Shown: piece after piece, positions 25,873-32,636 of the stretch
How the letters are laid out: the number at the start of each line of letters is the position of its first letter
How positions within the stretch are numbered: position 1 is the first letter of the stretch
Notes under the pieces: model-generated
Seen by the model: the letters and a program-made list of their open reading frames with translations, nothing else
What the model was told of the DNA's origin: nothing
The model's database searches: none
NCBI RefSeq assembly: GCF_014648435.1
Contig: NZ_BMRC01000022.1
Coordinates: forward strand, 1-64,000
Source of the DNA: Nonomuraea spiralis
GTDB lineage: Bacteria; Actinomycetota; Actinomycetes; Streptosporangiales; Streptosporangiaceae
Length of the DNA: 64,000 nucleotides
Direction: 5' to 3'
Program-made: the position numbers and the translations under genes

Positions 25873-26418
25873 ATGGCGAACGGCAAGACCATCGCGTTCC
25901 TGGTCGCTCCCGAAGGGGTCGAGCAGGTGGAGCTCACCGAGCCGTGGAAGGCGGTCAAGCAGGCGGGCGGCACGCCGCGGCTGGTCTCCACGTCTTCGGG
26001 GCAGATCCAGGCGTTCAAGCATCTGGACAAGGCGGGCACGTTCGCCGTGGACGCCACGGTGGACGACGCCGACCCCGCCGGATTCGACGGCCTGGTGCTC
26101 CCCGGGGGTGTCGCGAATCCCGACTTCCTGCGTACGGTGCCGGGGGCCGTACGGTTCGCGCGCGCCTTCTTCGACGCCGGCAAGCCGGTGGCCGCCATCT
26201 GCCACGCCCCGTGGACGCTGATCGAGGCGGACGTCGTACGCGGGCGTACGCTCACGTCCTGGCCGAGCCTTCGTACCGACCTGGGCAACGCGGGCGCGAC
26301 CTGGAAGGACCAGGAGGTCGTGGTCTGCACGGACGGCCCCAACACACTGGTCACCAGCCGCAAACCGGGCGACCTGAAAGCCTTCTGCCAGGCCGCCACG
26401 GACGCCTTCGCGGTCTGA
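25873..26418 (+). CDS. DJ-1/PfpI-family protein
   Basis: 181 aa from the ATG at 25873. The class I glutamine-amidotransferase-like fold is seen in VLPGGVANPDFLR, and the nucleophile elbow AICHAPWTL carries the reactive cysteine with histidine next to it. The acidic residue at VEQVELTEPW fits the family site. Bacterial relatives (YhbO/PfpI type) act in stress protection, with deglycase activity reported but debated. Divergent from the copper chaperone gene. Confidence 0.85.
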   Translation: MANGKTIAFLVAPEGVEQVELTEPWKAVKQAGGTPRLVSTSSGQIQAFKHLDKAGTFAVDATVDDADPAGFDGLVLPGGVANPDFLRTVPGAVRFARAFFDAGKPVAAICHAPWTLIEADVVRGRTLTSWPSLRTDLGNAGATWKDQEVVVCTDGPNTLVTSRKPGDLKAFCQAATDAFAV

Positions 26419-26433
26419 GCCGCCTCAGCCGCC

Positions 26434-26988
26434 TCAGCCGCGCAGGAGCGCTCGCGCGACGCCGCGGACCGAGGATCTGAGCCGGTCCGCCCCGCCCTCG
26501 GACATCACGTGCCGGGCGAGGTCGGCGTCGTAGGAGGCGAGGAGGGTGTGGGCGGCGAACCCCGCGTCGAGCTCAGGAGCCGCCGCCGCGATCAGCGCCG
26601 TCACGTGGGCGTGCCAGCGCAGATAGGTGGGGTCGCGGTACTTGTCCGCCGCGCAGGCCCGTTCGTGCGCGGCGAACAGCGCCAGGTTGCGTTCGGCCAG
26701 CCCGGCCAGCTCATCCAGGAAGGCGAGCAGCCGTTCCTCCGGCGGCGTCCCCGGGCCGAGCGGCGAGCCGGGCGACTCGATGGCCTCGGCCAGGGCGGCC
26801 GCCCGTTCGGCCAGCAACTCCTGGAACAGGCCGGTCCTGCTGCCGAAGCGCCGGAACAGCGTGCCCTTGCCCACCCCCGCCGCCGTGGCCACCCGGTCGA
26901 GCGAGATGTGCTCGGCGCCGTGGGCGGCCAGCAGCTCTTCGGTGGCCCGCAGGATCGCCTCGCGGTTACGGGTCGCGTCTGATCGCAT
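26434..26988 (-). CDS. TetR/AcrR-family regulator
   Basis: 184 aa from the ATG at 26988, preceded by GAGAGG; an upstream extension to 27096 would overlap the divergent gene. The HTH is at about residues 24-45 (SLDRVATAAGVGKGTLFRRFG). It is divergent from the quinone reductase at 27087, with two matching palindromes in the gap. It probably represses both genes. Confidence 0.9.
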   Translation of the reverse strand: MRSDATRNREAILRATEELLAAHGAEHISLDRVATAAGVGKGTLFRRFGSRTGLFQELLAERAAALAEAIESPGSPLGPGTPPEERLLAFLDELAGLAERNLALFAAHERACAADKYRDPTYLRWHAHVTALIAAAAPELDAGFAAHTLLASYDADLARHVMSEGGADRLRSSVRGVARALLRG

Positions 26989-27008
26989 CCGGACCTCTCC
27001 CTTGCAAA

Positions 27009-27022
27009 CGGACTGTCGGTCC
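27009..27022. promoter_or_regulatory. TetR operator copy 1
   Basis: CGGACTGTCGGTCC, matching copy 2 at 27045-27058 in 12 of 14 positions. It lies next to the TetR start codon, so it should autoregulate. Confidence 0.65.
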
Positions 27023-27043
27023 TCATAGTATCCCGGCAGCGAA

Positions 27044-27060
27044 GCGGACCATCGGTCCGC
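27044..27060. promoter_or_regulatory. TetR operator copy 2
   Basis: GCGGACCATCGGTCCGC is a perfect 7-3-7 palindrome. Its core is 36 bp from copy 1, and it sits 27 bases before the quinone reductase start. Confidence 0.7.
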
Positions 27061-27086
27061 CTGTCGGCGAGAGGAGCCGTGGTCGT

Positions 27087-28124
27087 ATGCGCGCACTGGT
27101 GGTCGGTCCGGGGGCGGAAGGGCGGTTCGCCGACGTGCCCGAACCGGCGCCCGGTCCCGGGCAGGCGCTGGTCGAGGTGCACCGGACGTCGATCAACTTC
27201 AGCGAGTTGCGGCACATGGGCCGCCTGCCGGAGGGCACCGTGCTCGGCTACGACGCCGCCGGGGTGGTGCTCCGGGCCGCCGCGGACGGCACGGGCCCGG
27301 CCGAGGGCACGCGGGTGGCGGCGTTCGGGGCGGGGGCCTGGGCGGAGCGGGCGGCGTTCGACACCGGCTCGATCGCCGCGGTGCCCGACGGGGTGGATCT
27401 GGCGGTGGCCGCGGCCCTGCCGATGTCCGGCCTGACGGCCCTGCGCTCGCTGCGCGCGGCGGGCGCCTCGCCGGGCTCGCGCGTGCTCGTCACGGGCGCG
27501 TCGGGCTCGGTCGGGCGGCTCGCCGTACAGCTCGCCCGCCTGGCCGGGGCCCACGTCATCGCATCGGTCAACACCCCCGAACGCGCCCGCACCCTACCCC
27601 CCTCCGTCACCGCGCCCCCGGCGGAGATCGCCGTGGGGCTGGACGGGGTCGCGCCCGTGGAGGTCGTCGTCGGACTGGACGGGGTCGCGCCCGTGGAGGT
27701 CGTCGTCGGACTGGACGGGGTCGCGCCCGTGGAGGTCGTCGTCGGGCTGGACGGGGTCGCGCCTGTGGATGTCGTGATCGAGGTGGTCGGCGGGGAGACG
27801 CTGGTGGCGGCGTGGGGCCTGCTGAAGCCGGGCGGGAACCTGCAGAGCGTCGGCTGGGCCTCCGGACGGCCTGCCGTCTTCCCACCCGGCTCGACCTTCT
27901 CCCTCGGCCCCGCCCGATCCCTGAACTCCTTCGGCGACGTCACCTCCCCCGGCCCCGACCTGACCTTCCTGTTCGACCTCGTGGCCGCCGGCAGGCTGTC
28001 GGTCGAGATCGGCCGCCGCGAGTCGTGGGAACGCCTGAAGCAGGCCGCCGCGGCCCAGCTCGACCGCACGATCACCGGGAAGATCGTGCTGGACATCGCC
28101 CCTGCGGACCACGTCCCTTCCTGA
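27087..28124 (+). CDS. zinc-type/quinone oxidoreductase (MDR family) with internal repeats
   Basis: 345 aa medium-chain dehydrogenase/reductase. N-terminal GroES-like domain (RTSINFSELRHMG, LGYDAAGVV), then the Rossmann domain with VTGASGSVGRLAVQLARLAGA for NADPH. No catalytic or structural zinc cysteines are seen, so it is of the quinone reductase type. Residues about 183-230 are four tandem copies of VGLDGVAPVEVV where homologues normally have one such strand-loop. Under control of the divergent TetR. Confidence 0.87.
   Translation: MRALVVGPGAEGRFADVPEPAPGPGQALVEVHRTSINFSELRHMGRLPEGTVLGYDAAGVVLRAAADGTGPAEGTRVAAFGAGAWAERAAFDTGSIAAVPDGVDLAVAAALPMSGLTALRSLRAAGASPGSRVLVTGASGSVGRLAVQLARLAGAHVIASVNTPERARTLPPSVTAPPAEIAVGLDGVAPVEVVVGLDGVAPVEVVVGLDGVAPVEVVVGLDGVAPVDVVIEVVGGETLVAAWGLLKPGGNLQSVGWASGRPAVFPPGSTFSLGPARSLNSFGDVTSPGPDLTFLFDLVAAGRLSVEIGRRESWERLKQAAAAQLDRTITGKIVLDIAPADHVPS
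27633..27776. repeat. 36-bp in-frame tandem repeat, four copies
   Basis: Units at 27633-27668, 27669-27704, 27705-27740 and 27741-27776 are nearly identical, with copy 4 having a few substitutions near its end. Each encodes VGLDGVAPVEVV. Copies 2 and 3 are identical, which suggests recent slippage expansion. Confidence 0.97.
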
Positions 28125-28168
28125 CCGCACCGAAACTCACCTGTAACACCTTGTCCCCCGGGGAGAAA

Positions 28169-28186
28169 TGGTCTAGACGTAGACCA
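28169..28186. promoter_or_regulatory. GntR-type palindrome upstream of the permease
   Basis: TGGTCTA GACG TAGACCA: the two 7-base arms are perfectly complementary. The arms recall the TGGTCTAGACCA core recognised by HutC/DasR-type GntR regulators, but with four extra bases between them. It lies 37 bases before the permease ATG. Confidence 0.5.
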
Positions 28187-28222
28187 AATAGAGCGTCCTC
28201 CGCGCCCCCCAGGGAGACCTCA

Positions 28223-29752
28223 ATGTCCATCGAAGAGGATTCCAGGCGACTCGCCGAGCTCGGCTACAAGCAGGAGCTGGCCCGGACCTGGAGCGGCTTC
28301 TCCAACTTCGCGATCTCCTTCTCCATCATCTCGATCCTCGCCGGCTGCTTCACGACCTTCGGACAGGCGTGGAACAACGGCGGCCCCATCGCCATCTCGT
28401 GGGGCTGGCCACTGATCTCGCTGTTCATCCTGATCATCGGTTTCTGCATGTCGGAGCTGGTCTCGGCGTTCCCGACGGCGGGCGGCATCTATTGGTGGGC
28501 CGCCACCATGGGCAAGCCGATCCACGGCTGGTTCACCGGCTGGCTCAACCTGATCGGCCTCATCGCGGTCACCGCGTCGGTCGACTACGGCTGCGCCACG
28601 TTCCTCAACATCACGATCAGCCGCCTGACCGCCGGCGCCTGGGAGGGCACGCTCCCCCAGGCGTTCCTGCTGTTCGTGATCATCCTCATCCTGCACGCGC
28701 TCATCAACATCTTCAGCCACCGGCTCATCTCGCTGCTGCAGAACATCAGCGTGTGGTGGCACGTGGCGGGCGCCGTCGTCATCGTCGCCATCCTGGTCTT
28801 CGCGCCGTCCGAGCACCAGTCGCTCGGCTTCGTGTTCGGCGGCACGCTGAACAACTCCGGCTTCGGCGACGGCGACGGCGGCCTGCCCTTCTGGCTGTAC
28901 GTGCTCCCGCTCGGCTTCCTGCTCACCCAGTACACGATCACCGGGTTCGACGCCTGCGCCCACGTGTCGGAGGAGACGCAGGGCGCGGCCAGGACCGCCG
29001 CCCGCGGCCTGTGGCAGTCGATCTTCTACTCGGCGATCGGCGGCTGGATCCTGCTGCTGTCGTTCCTGTTCGCCGCGACGAACGTGGACGAGATCAACAA
29101 GCAGTCCGGCTTCGTCGGCGCGATCTTCGAGACCGCGCTCTCCTCCCCGCTGGCCACGGCGATCTTCGCGATCTCCACGATCGGCCAGTTCTTCTGCGGG
29201 ATGAGCTGCGTGACCTCGATGTCGCGCATGACGTACGCGTTCTCGCGCGACGGCGCGGTGCCCGGATGGCGGCTGTGGTCGAAGGTAGACCGCAACCGCA
29301 CCCCGGTCAACGCCATCCTGGCCGGCTGCCTCATCGCCGCCCTGATCACCCTCCCCGCCCTGTACGCCCCCGCGGGCTCGACCACGCCGGTCGCCTTCTA
29401 CGCCGTCGTGTCGATCGCGGTCATCGGCCTCTACCTGGCGTTCCTCATCCCGATCTGGCTGCGCCTGCGCATGGGCGACGCCTTCAAGCCCGGCCCGTGG
29501 ACGCTGGGCCGCAAGTACCGCGTGCTGGGCTGGATCGCCTGCGTCGAGATCGTCATCGTGTCGGTCTACTTCATCATGCCGTTCTCGCCCGCGGGCGTGC
29601 CCGGCAACAAGGACTTCACCTGGACCTCGGTCAACTACGCGCCGATCGCCGTCGGGGTCGTGCTGATCGGCATCTGGTTGTGGTGGGCCCTGTCGGCCAA
29701 GCGCTGGTTCACCGGACCGCGCCGCACCATCGACGACGTCCCGGCCGCCTGA
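28223..29752 (+). CDS. amino acid/polyamine (APC) family permease
   Basis: 509 aa with about 12 transmembrane helices. The first helix region reads FAISFSIISILAGCFTTFG, followed by the conserved SELVSAFPTAGGIYWW of the APC family, and FLLTQYTITGFDACAHVSEE in the middle. It resembles the GABA/choline-type BAT1-like subgroup. A proton-coupled amino acid importer is likely. AGGGAGA precedes the start. A hairpin follows the stop. Confidence 0.9.
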   Translation: MSIEEDSRRLAELGYKQELARTWSGFSNFAISFSIISILAGCFTTFGQAWNNGGPIAISWGWPLISLFILIIGFCMSELVSAFPTAGGIYWWAATMGKPIHGWFTGWLNLIGLIAVTASVDYGCATFLNITISRLTAGAWEGTLPQAFLLFVIILILHALINIFSHRLISLLQNISVWWHVAGAVVIVAILVFAPSEHQSLGFVFGGTLNNSGFGDGDGGLPFWLYVLPLGFLLTQYTITGFDACAHVSEETQGAARTAARGLWQSIFYSAIGGWILLLSFLFAATNVDEINKQSGFVGAIFETALSSPLATAIFAISTIGQFFCGMSCVTSMSRMTYAFSRDGAVPGWRLWSKVDRNRTPVNAILAGCLIAALITLPALYAPAGSTTPVAFYAVVSIAVIGLYLAFLIPIWLRLRMGDAFKPGPWTLGRKYRVLGWIACVEIVIVSVYFIMPFSPAGVPGNKDFTWTSVNYAPIAVGVVLIGIWLWWALSAKRWFTGPRRTIDDVPAA

Positions 29753-29759
29753 CGCCTCG

Positions 29760-29790
29760 CCGGGTACGGCTCCCCCGGGGCCGTACCCGG
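29760..29790 (+). terminator. hairpin after the permease gene
   Basis: CCGGGTACGGC (29760-29770) pairs perfectly with GCCGTACCCGG (29780-29790) around a 9-base loop, seven bases after the permease stop. It lacks a T run, as is common in high-G+C actinobacteria. Confidence 0.6.
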
Positions 29791-29794
29791 CCGG

Positions 29795-29938
29795 TCAGTC
29801 CTTCACGACGGCGTCACGCGACAGGCCCGGCGCCTTGGCGATCTCCCGATGCTCCAGGCCCTCCCAGACGGCCAGAGCTCGGCGCGCACGCCCCATGTAC
29901 GGACAGCGCCCATCATCACGCCCCATTTCCGGACATCG
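29795..29938 (-). pseudogene. possible helix-turn-helix remnant with a 30-bp repeat
   Basis: The last about 30 codons of a minus-strand frame read RALAVWEGLEHREIAKAPGL then SRDAVVKD, like the C-terminal HTH of a recombinase or regulator. Upstream, CPEMGRDDGR and CPYMGRARRA are two copies of a 10-residue unit encoded by a 30-bp direct repeat (29887-29916 and 29917-29938, partial). No intact N-terminus is present. Low confidence that this was ever a gene. Confidence 0.25.
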
Positions 29939-29951
29939 TTTGACGAAGGAG

Positions 29952-29966
29952 GCTAAAGGCTTTAGC
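29952..29966. promoter_or_regulatory. operator copy 1 before the hydrolase-TetR operon
   Basis: GCTAAAGGCTTTAGC is a perfect 15-bp palindrome (central G). A second, weaker copy starts 21 bp downstream, which is two helical turns. Confidence 0.65.
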
Positions 29967-29972
29967 TTTGTG

Positions 29973-29987
29973 GCTACAGAGCTTAGC
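29973..29987. promoter_or_regulatory. operator copy 2 before the hydrolase-TetR operon
   Basis: GCTACAGAGCTTAGC is an imperfect copy of the palindrome at 29952. It ends seven bases before the first in-frame ATG, so bound protein would also shield the ribosome binding site GAGGAG (29989-29994). Confidence 0.55.
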
Positions 29988-30000
29988 TGAGGAGATGGGC

Positions 30001-30837
30001 ATGACCGAGCTTCTGACGATCGGCGACGGGCAGATCGCGTACGACGTGACCGGCGAAGGGCCGCTGGTGGTGCTGGTGCCCGGCATGGGCAACGACCGGC
30101 GGGCGTACCGGTTCCTGGCGCCCGAGCTGGTCGCGGCCGGTTTCCGGGTGGCGGCCATGGACCTGCGCGGGCACGGCGAGTCCAGCCGCGACTGGCCCTC
30201 CTACACCCGCGCAGACGTGGCCGGCGACATTCTCGCGCTGGTCCGCCACCTGGGCGGCCCCGCCGCGATCGTGGGCCACTCGTTCGCGGGCGGCGCCGCC
30301 ACGATCGCCGCGGCACAGGCCCCCGAGCTGGTCAGCGCGCTGGTGGAGCTCGGGCCCTTCACCCGGGCGCAGAAGATCGACGGCGGCGCGCTGCTGCGCC
30401 AGGGCCACCACCGCAAGGGCGCCCTCCTGCTGCTCGGCAGCGCGATCACGCGCAGCGTCGGGCTGTGGAGGAAATACCTCGACCACGCCTACCCGGGCAC
30501 CAGGCCCGCCGACTACGGCGACTACATGACCGCGCTCGAAGCCGATCTGCGCAGGCCGGGCCGGATGGCCGTGGTCGCCAAGATGGGCCAGTCCGCCCCG
30601 ACCGACGCCGGCGCCGAGCTCCCCCGCCTCCGGACCGACGCCCTCGTGATCATGGGCACGCTCGACCCCGACTGGGCCGACCCGCGCGCCGAGGCGGACG
30701 GCATCGTGGCCGAGATGCCCGCCGGGCGCGGCACCGTCGTCATGATCGACGGCGCCGGCCACTACCCGCACGCCCAGTTCCCGTCGCAGGTGGCCGCCGC
30801 GGTGGTGCCGTTCATCAAGGAGCGCGTGCGTGGCTAG
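30001..30837 (+). CDS. alpha/beta-fold hydrolase
   Basis: 278 aa from the ATG at 30001, six bases after GAGGAG; ATG 29995 is also in frame. Oxyanion-hole loop VPGMGN, MDLRGHGESS, nucleophile elbow VGHSFAGG (serine), acid in MGTLDPDWAD, and catalytic histidine in DGAGHYPHAQ. The triad is complete. Substrate unknown. The downstream TetR gene overlaps its last eight bases, so regulator and enzyme are one operon. Confidence 0.9.
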   Translation: MTELLTIGDGQIAYDVTGEGPLVVLVPGMGNDRRAYRFLAPELVAAGFRVAAMDLRGHGESSRDWPSYTRADVAGDILALVRHLGGPAAIVGHSFAGGAATIAAAQAPELVSALVELGPFTRAQKIDGGALLRQGHHRKGALLLLGSAITRSVGLWRKYLDHAYPGTRPADYGDYMTALEADLRRPGRMAVVAKMGQSAPTDAGAELPRLRTDALVIMGTLDPDWADPRAEADGIVAEMPAGRGTVVMIDGAGHYPHAQFPSQVAAAVVPFIKERVRG

Positions 30838-31384
30838 GGCGGCGCTGTCACAGGAGACGGTCGTCGACCTGGCGGTGGCCCTGGTGGACGAGAGCGGCCC
30901 CGAGGCCCTGACGCTGTCGGCCGTGGCCGCCCGCGCCGGGGTCGCGACGCCGTCGCTGTACAAGCACGTACGCAACCTGGCCGAGCTGCGCGAGCTGCTG
31001 TCGGTGCGGATCATCGACGAGATCTCCGACGAGCTGGGCCCGGCGGTGCTGGGCCGCTCGGGCGAGGAGGCCGTCGGCGCGTTCATGGACGCCTGGCGCG
31101 CCTACGTCACCCGCCACCCCAACCGCTACGCGGTGGTCATCCAGCAGCCCCACCCCAGCATGCGGACGGCGGGCGAGCGCCTGATGGGCATCATGCTCGC
31201 GACGCTGCGCGGCTACGGGCTCGCCGACTCCGACGCGATCCACACGGCCCGCTGCATGCGCGCGGCGGCGCACGGGTTCGCGGTGCTGGAGGCGTCGGGC
31301 GCGTTCGGCCTGCCGGAACGGCTCGACGAGAGCTACGACCTGCTCAAGCACATGATCGTGGCCGGGCTGACGGCCCCCCGCTGA
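30830..31384 (+). CDS. TetR-family regulator (WHG-type C-terminal domain)
   Basis: 184 aa from a GTG inside the end of the hydrolase gene. The HTH is at about residues 28-50 (TLSAVAARAGVATPSLYKHVR). The C-terminal part (DAWRAYVTRHPNRYAVVIQQ, AAAHGFAVLEASGAFG) matches the WHG subgroup. It likely binds the doubled palindrome at 29952-29987 and autoregulates the operon. Confidence 0.9.
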   Translation: MARAALSQETVVDLAVALVDESGPEALTLSAVAARAGVATPSLYKHVRNLAELRELLSVRIIDEISDELGPAVLGRSGEEAVGAFMDAWRAYVTRHPNRYAVVIQQPHPSMRTAGERLMGIMLATLRGYGLADSDAIHTARCMRAAAHGFAVLEASGAFGLPERLDESYDLLKHMIVAGLTAPR

Positions 31385-31388
31385 CGGC

Positions 31389-32024
31389 TCAGGACGCCTC
31401 GAACGCGGCGGCCACGACGGACCGCACGTCGTCCATGGTGATCGAGCCCAGCTCGCGCTTGAGCGAGGTCATGTCCACCTCGGGCATGCCGCAGGCCACC
31501 GCCCAGTCCCACGGCGTGAGGTCGCCGTCGACGTTGAGCGCGAACCCGTGGCTGGTGACGCCCCTGCTCTGCCGCATGCCGATCGAGATGATCTTGCGGC
31601 TCGTCCCGGACGTCCACACGCCGGTCAGCAGCTCCGAGCCCGGCGGGGTGTCGCGCCGCTCGGCGGGCAGGCCGAGCTTGCCCAGCGCCTCGACCAGGCG
31701 CAGCTCCACCTCGCGCACGTAGTCGACGATGCCCTGGTCCTCGGTGAGCTTGACGATGAGATAGCCGACGAGCTGCCCGGGGCCGTGGTAGGTGAGCTGC
31801 CCGCCGCGCCCGGTCTCCAGCACGGGGATGCCGCGCGAGGGGTCGGGCAGGTGCTCGGGAGCCGTACGCCGGCCGACGGTGTAGACGGACGGGTGGCTGA
31901 GCAGCCAGAGCGTGTCGGGTCGTTCGTCTCGCTGGCGCTGCCCGACGAGGTCGGTCATGCGCTCCATCGCCGAGTCGTAGTCGACGAGATCGTCCTGGAT
32001 GAGTGTCAGCGGCCTTGCCCTCAT
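31389..32024 (-). CDS. lipB: octanoyl-[acyl-carrier-protein]:protein N-octanoyltransferase
   Basis: 211 aa. RGGQLTYHGPGQLVGYLI is the family signature, the catalytic lysine is in SRKIISIGMR and the acyl-thioester cysteine in AVACGMPEVDMTSL. It moves octanoate from ACP to lipoyl domains, the first step of lipoate synthesis. No lipA neighbour is present. Instead its ATG overlaps the stop of a TetR gene (ATGA), so it is probably co-transcribed with that regulator. Confidence 0.95.
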   Translation of the reverse strand: MRARPLTLIQDDLVDYDSAMERMTDLVGQRQRDERPDTLWLLSHPSVYTVGRRTAPEHLPDPSRGIPVLETGRGGQLTYHGPGQLVGYLIVKLTEDQGIVDYVREVELRLVEALGKLGLPAERRDTPPGSELLTGVWTSGTSRKIISIGMRQSRGVTSHGFALNVDGDLTPWDWAVACGMPEVDMTSLKRELGSITMDDVRSVVAAAFEAS

Positions 32025-32578
32025 TCTTCGAGGATAAGACGCATCCCGGACACCAGCGCACGCAGCCCGAACTCGAAGTCGCCGTCGGGGTCCTCCTCCG
32101 GCCGCACGTCGAGCGGCACGGCGGCGCCGCGCTCGTCCACGGCCGAGCCGAGCGCGAACCTGCCGACCGCGATCAGCGCCCTGATCGCCTGCTCCCCGGT
32201 GAAGCCCGCCTCGACCAGCGGCCTGATGAGTGCGGGGATCTCCGCCACCCGTCCCGGTGTGGGCCGGGACCCGGCGTGTACGAGCGCCCCGTCCCGGTAC
32301 GACAGAAGTGTGCGGCGGATCACCCGCCCGCGGGCCATGAGCCAGTTGTCCCATTCCTGGCCCGGCTCGGGCACGTCGAGAAGGTCCAGCGTGCCGGCGA
32401 GCATCTCCTCGGCCATCTCGTCGAGGAGCTCCTGCTTGTTCTTGAAGTGCCAGTAGAGGGCCGGCTGCTTCACGCCCAGCTCGTCGGCCAGCCTGCGGGT
32501 GGTCAGCCCGTCGATGCCCACCTCGTTGAGCAGCCGCAGGGCCGCGCGGACCACCGTCCTCCGTTCCACGCTTGACAA
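32021..32578 (-). CDS. TetR-family regulator (tetracycline-repressor-like C-terminal domain)
   Basis: 185 aa from a TTG at 32578, or 182 aa from the GTG at 32569. The HTH is LTTRRLADELGVKQPALYWHFK (about 25-46), followed by the TetR_C type core (LLDEMAEEML..SYRDGALVHAG), similar to true tetracycline repressors. Its start abuts the first of three operators, and it faces an FAD monooxygenase of the class that includes tetracycline hydroxylases. That pairing suggests an aromatic-drug-responsive switch. Confidence 0.9.
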   Translation of the reverse strand: MSSVERRTVVRAALRLLNEVGIDGLTTRRLADELGVKQPALYWHFKNKQELLDEMAEEMLAGTLDLLDVPEPGQEWDNWLMARGRVIRRTLLSYRDGALVHAGSRPTPGRVAEIPALIRPLVEAGFTGEQAIRALIAVGRFALGSAVDERGAAVPLDVRPEEDPDGDFEFGLRALVSGMRLILEE

Positions 32579-32627
32579 CTTATCAAAGATAAGGCTTTAT
32601 CGGTGATAAGCACTTATCGTTGATAAG
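32579..32627. promoter_or_regulatory. three operators at 17-bp intervals
   Basis: CTTATCAAAGATAAG (32579-32593), TTTATCGGTGATAAG (32596-32610) and CTTATCGTTGATAAG (32613-32627) share CTTATCnnnGATAAG and start exactly 17 bp apart. The third overlaps the ribosome binding site AAGGAGG (32625-32631) of the monooxygenase. The sequence resembles tetO-class operators in shape. Confidence 0.85.
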
Positions 32628-32636
32628 GAGGCACGG

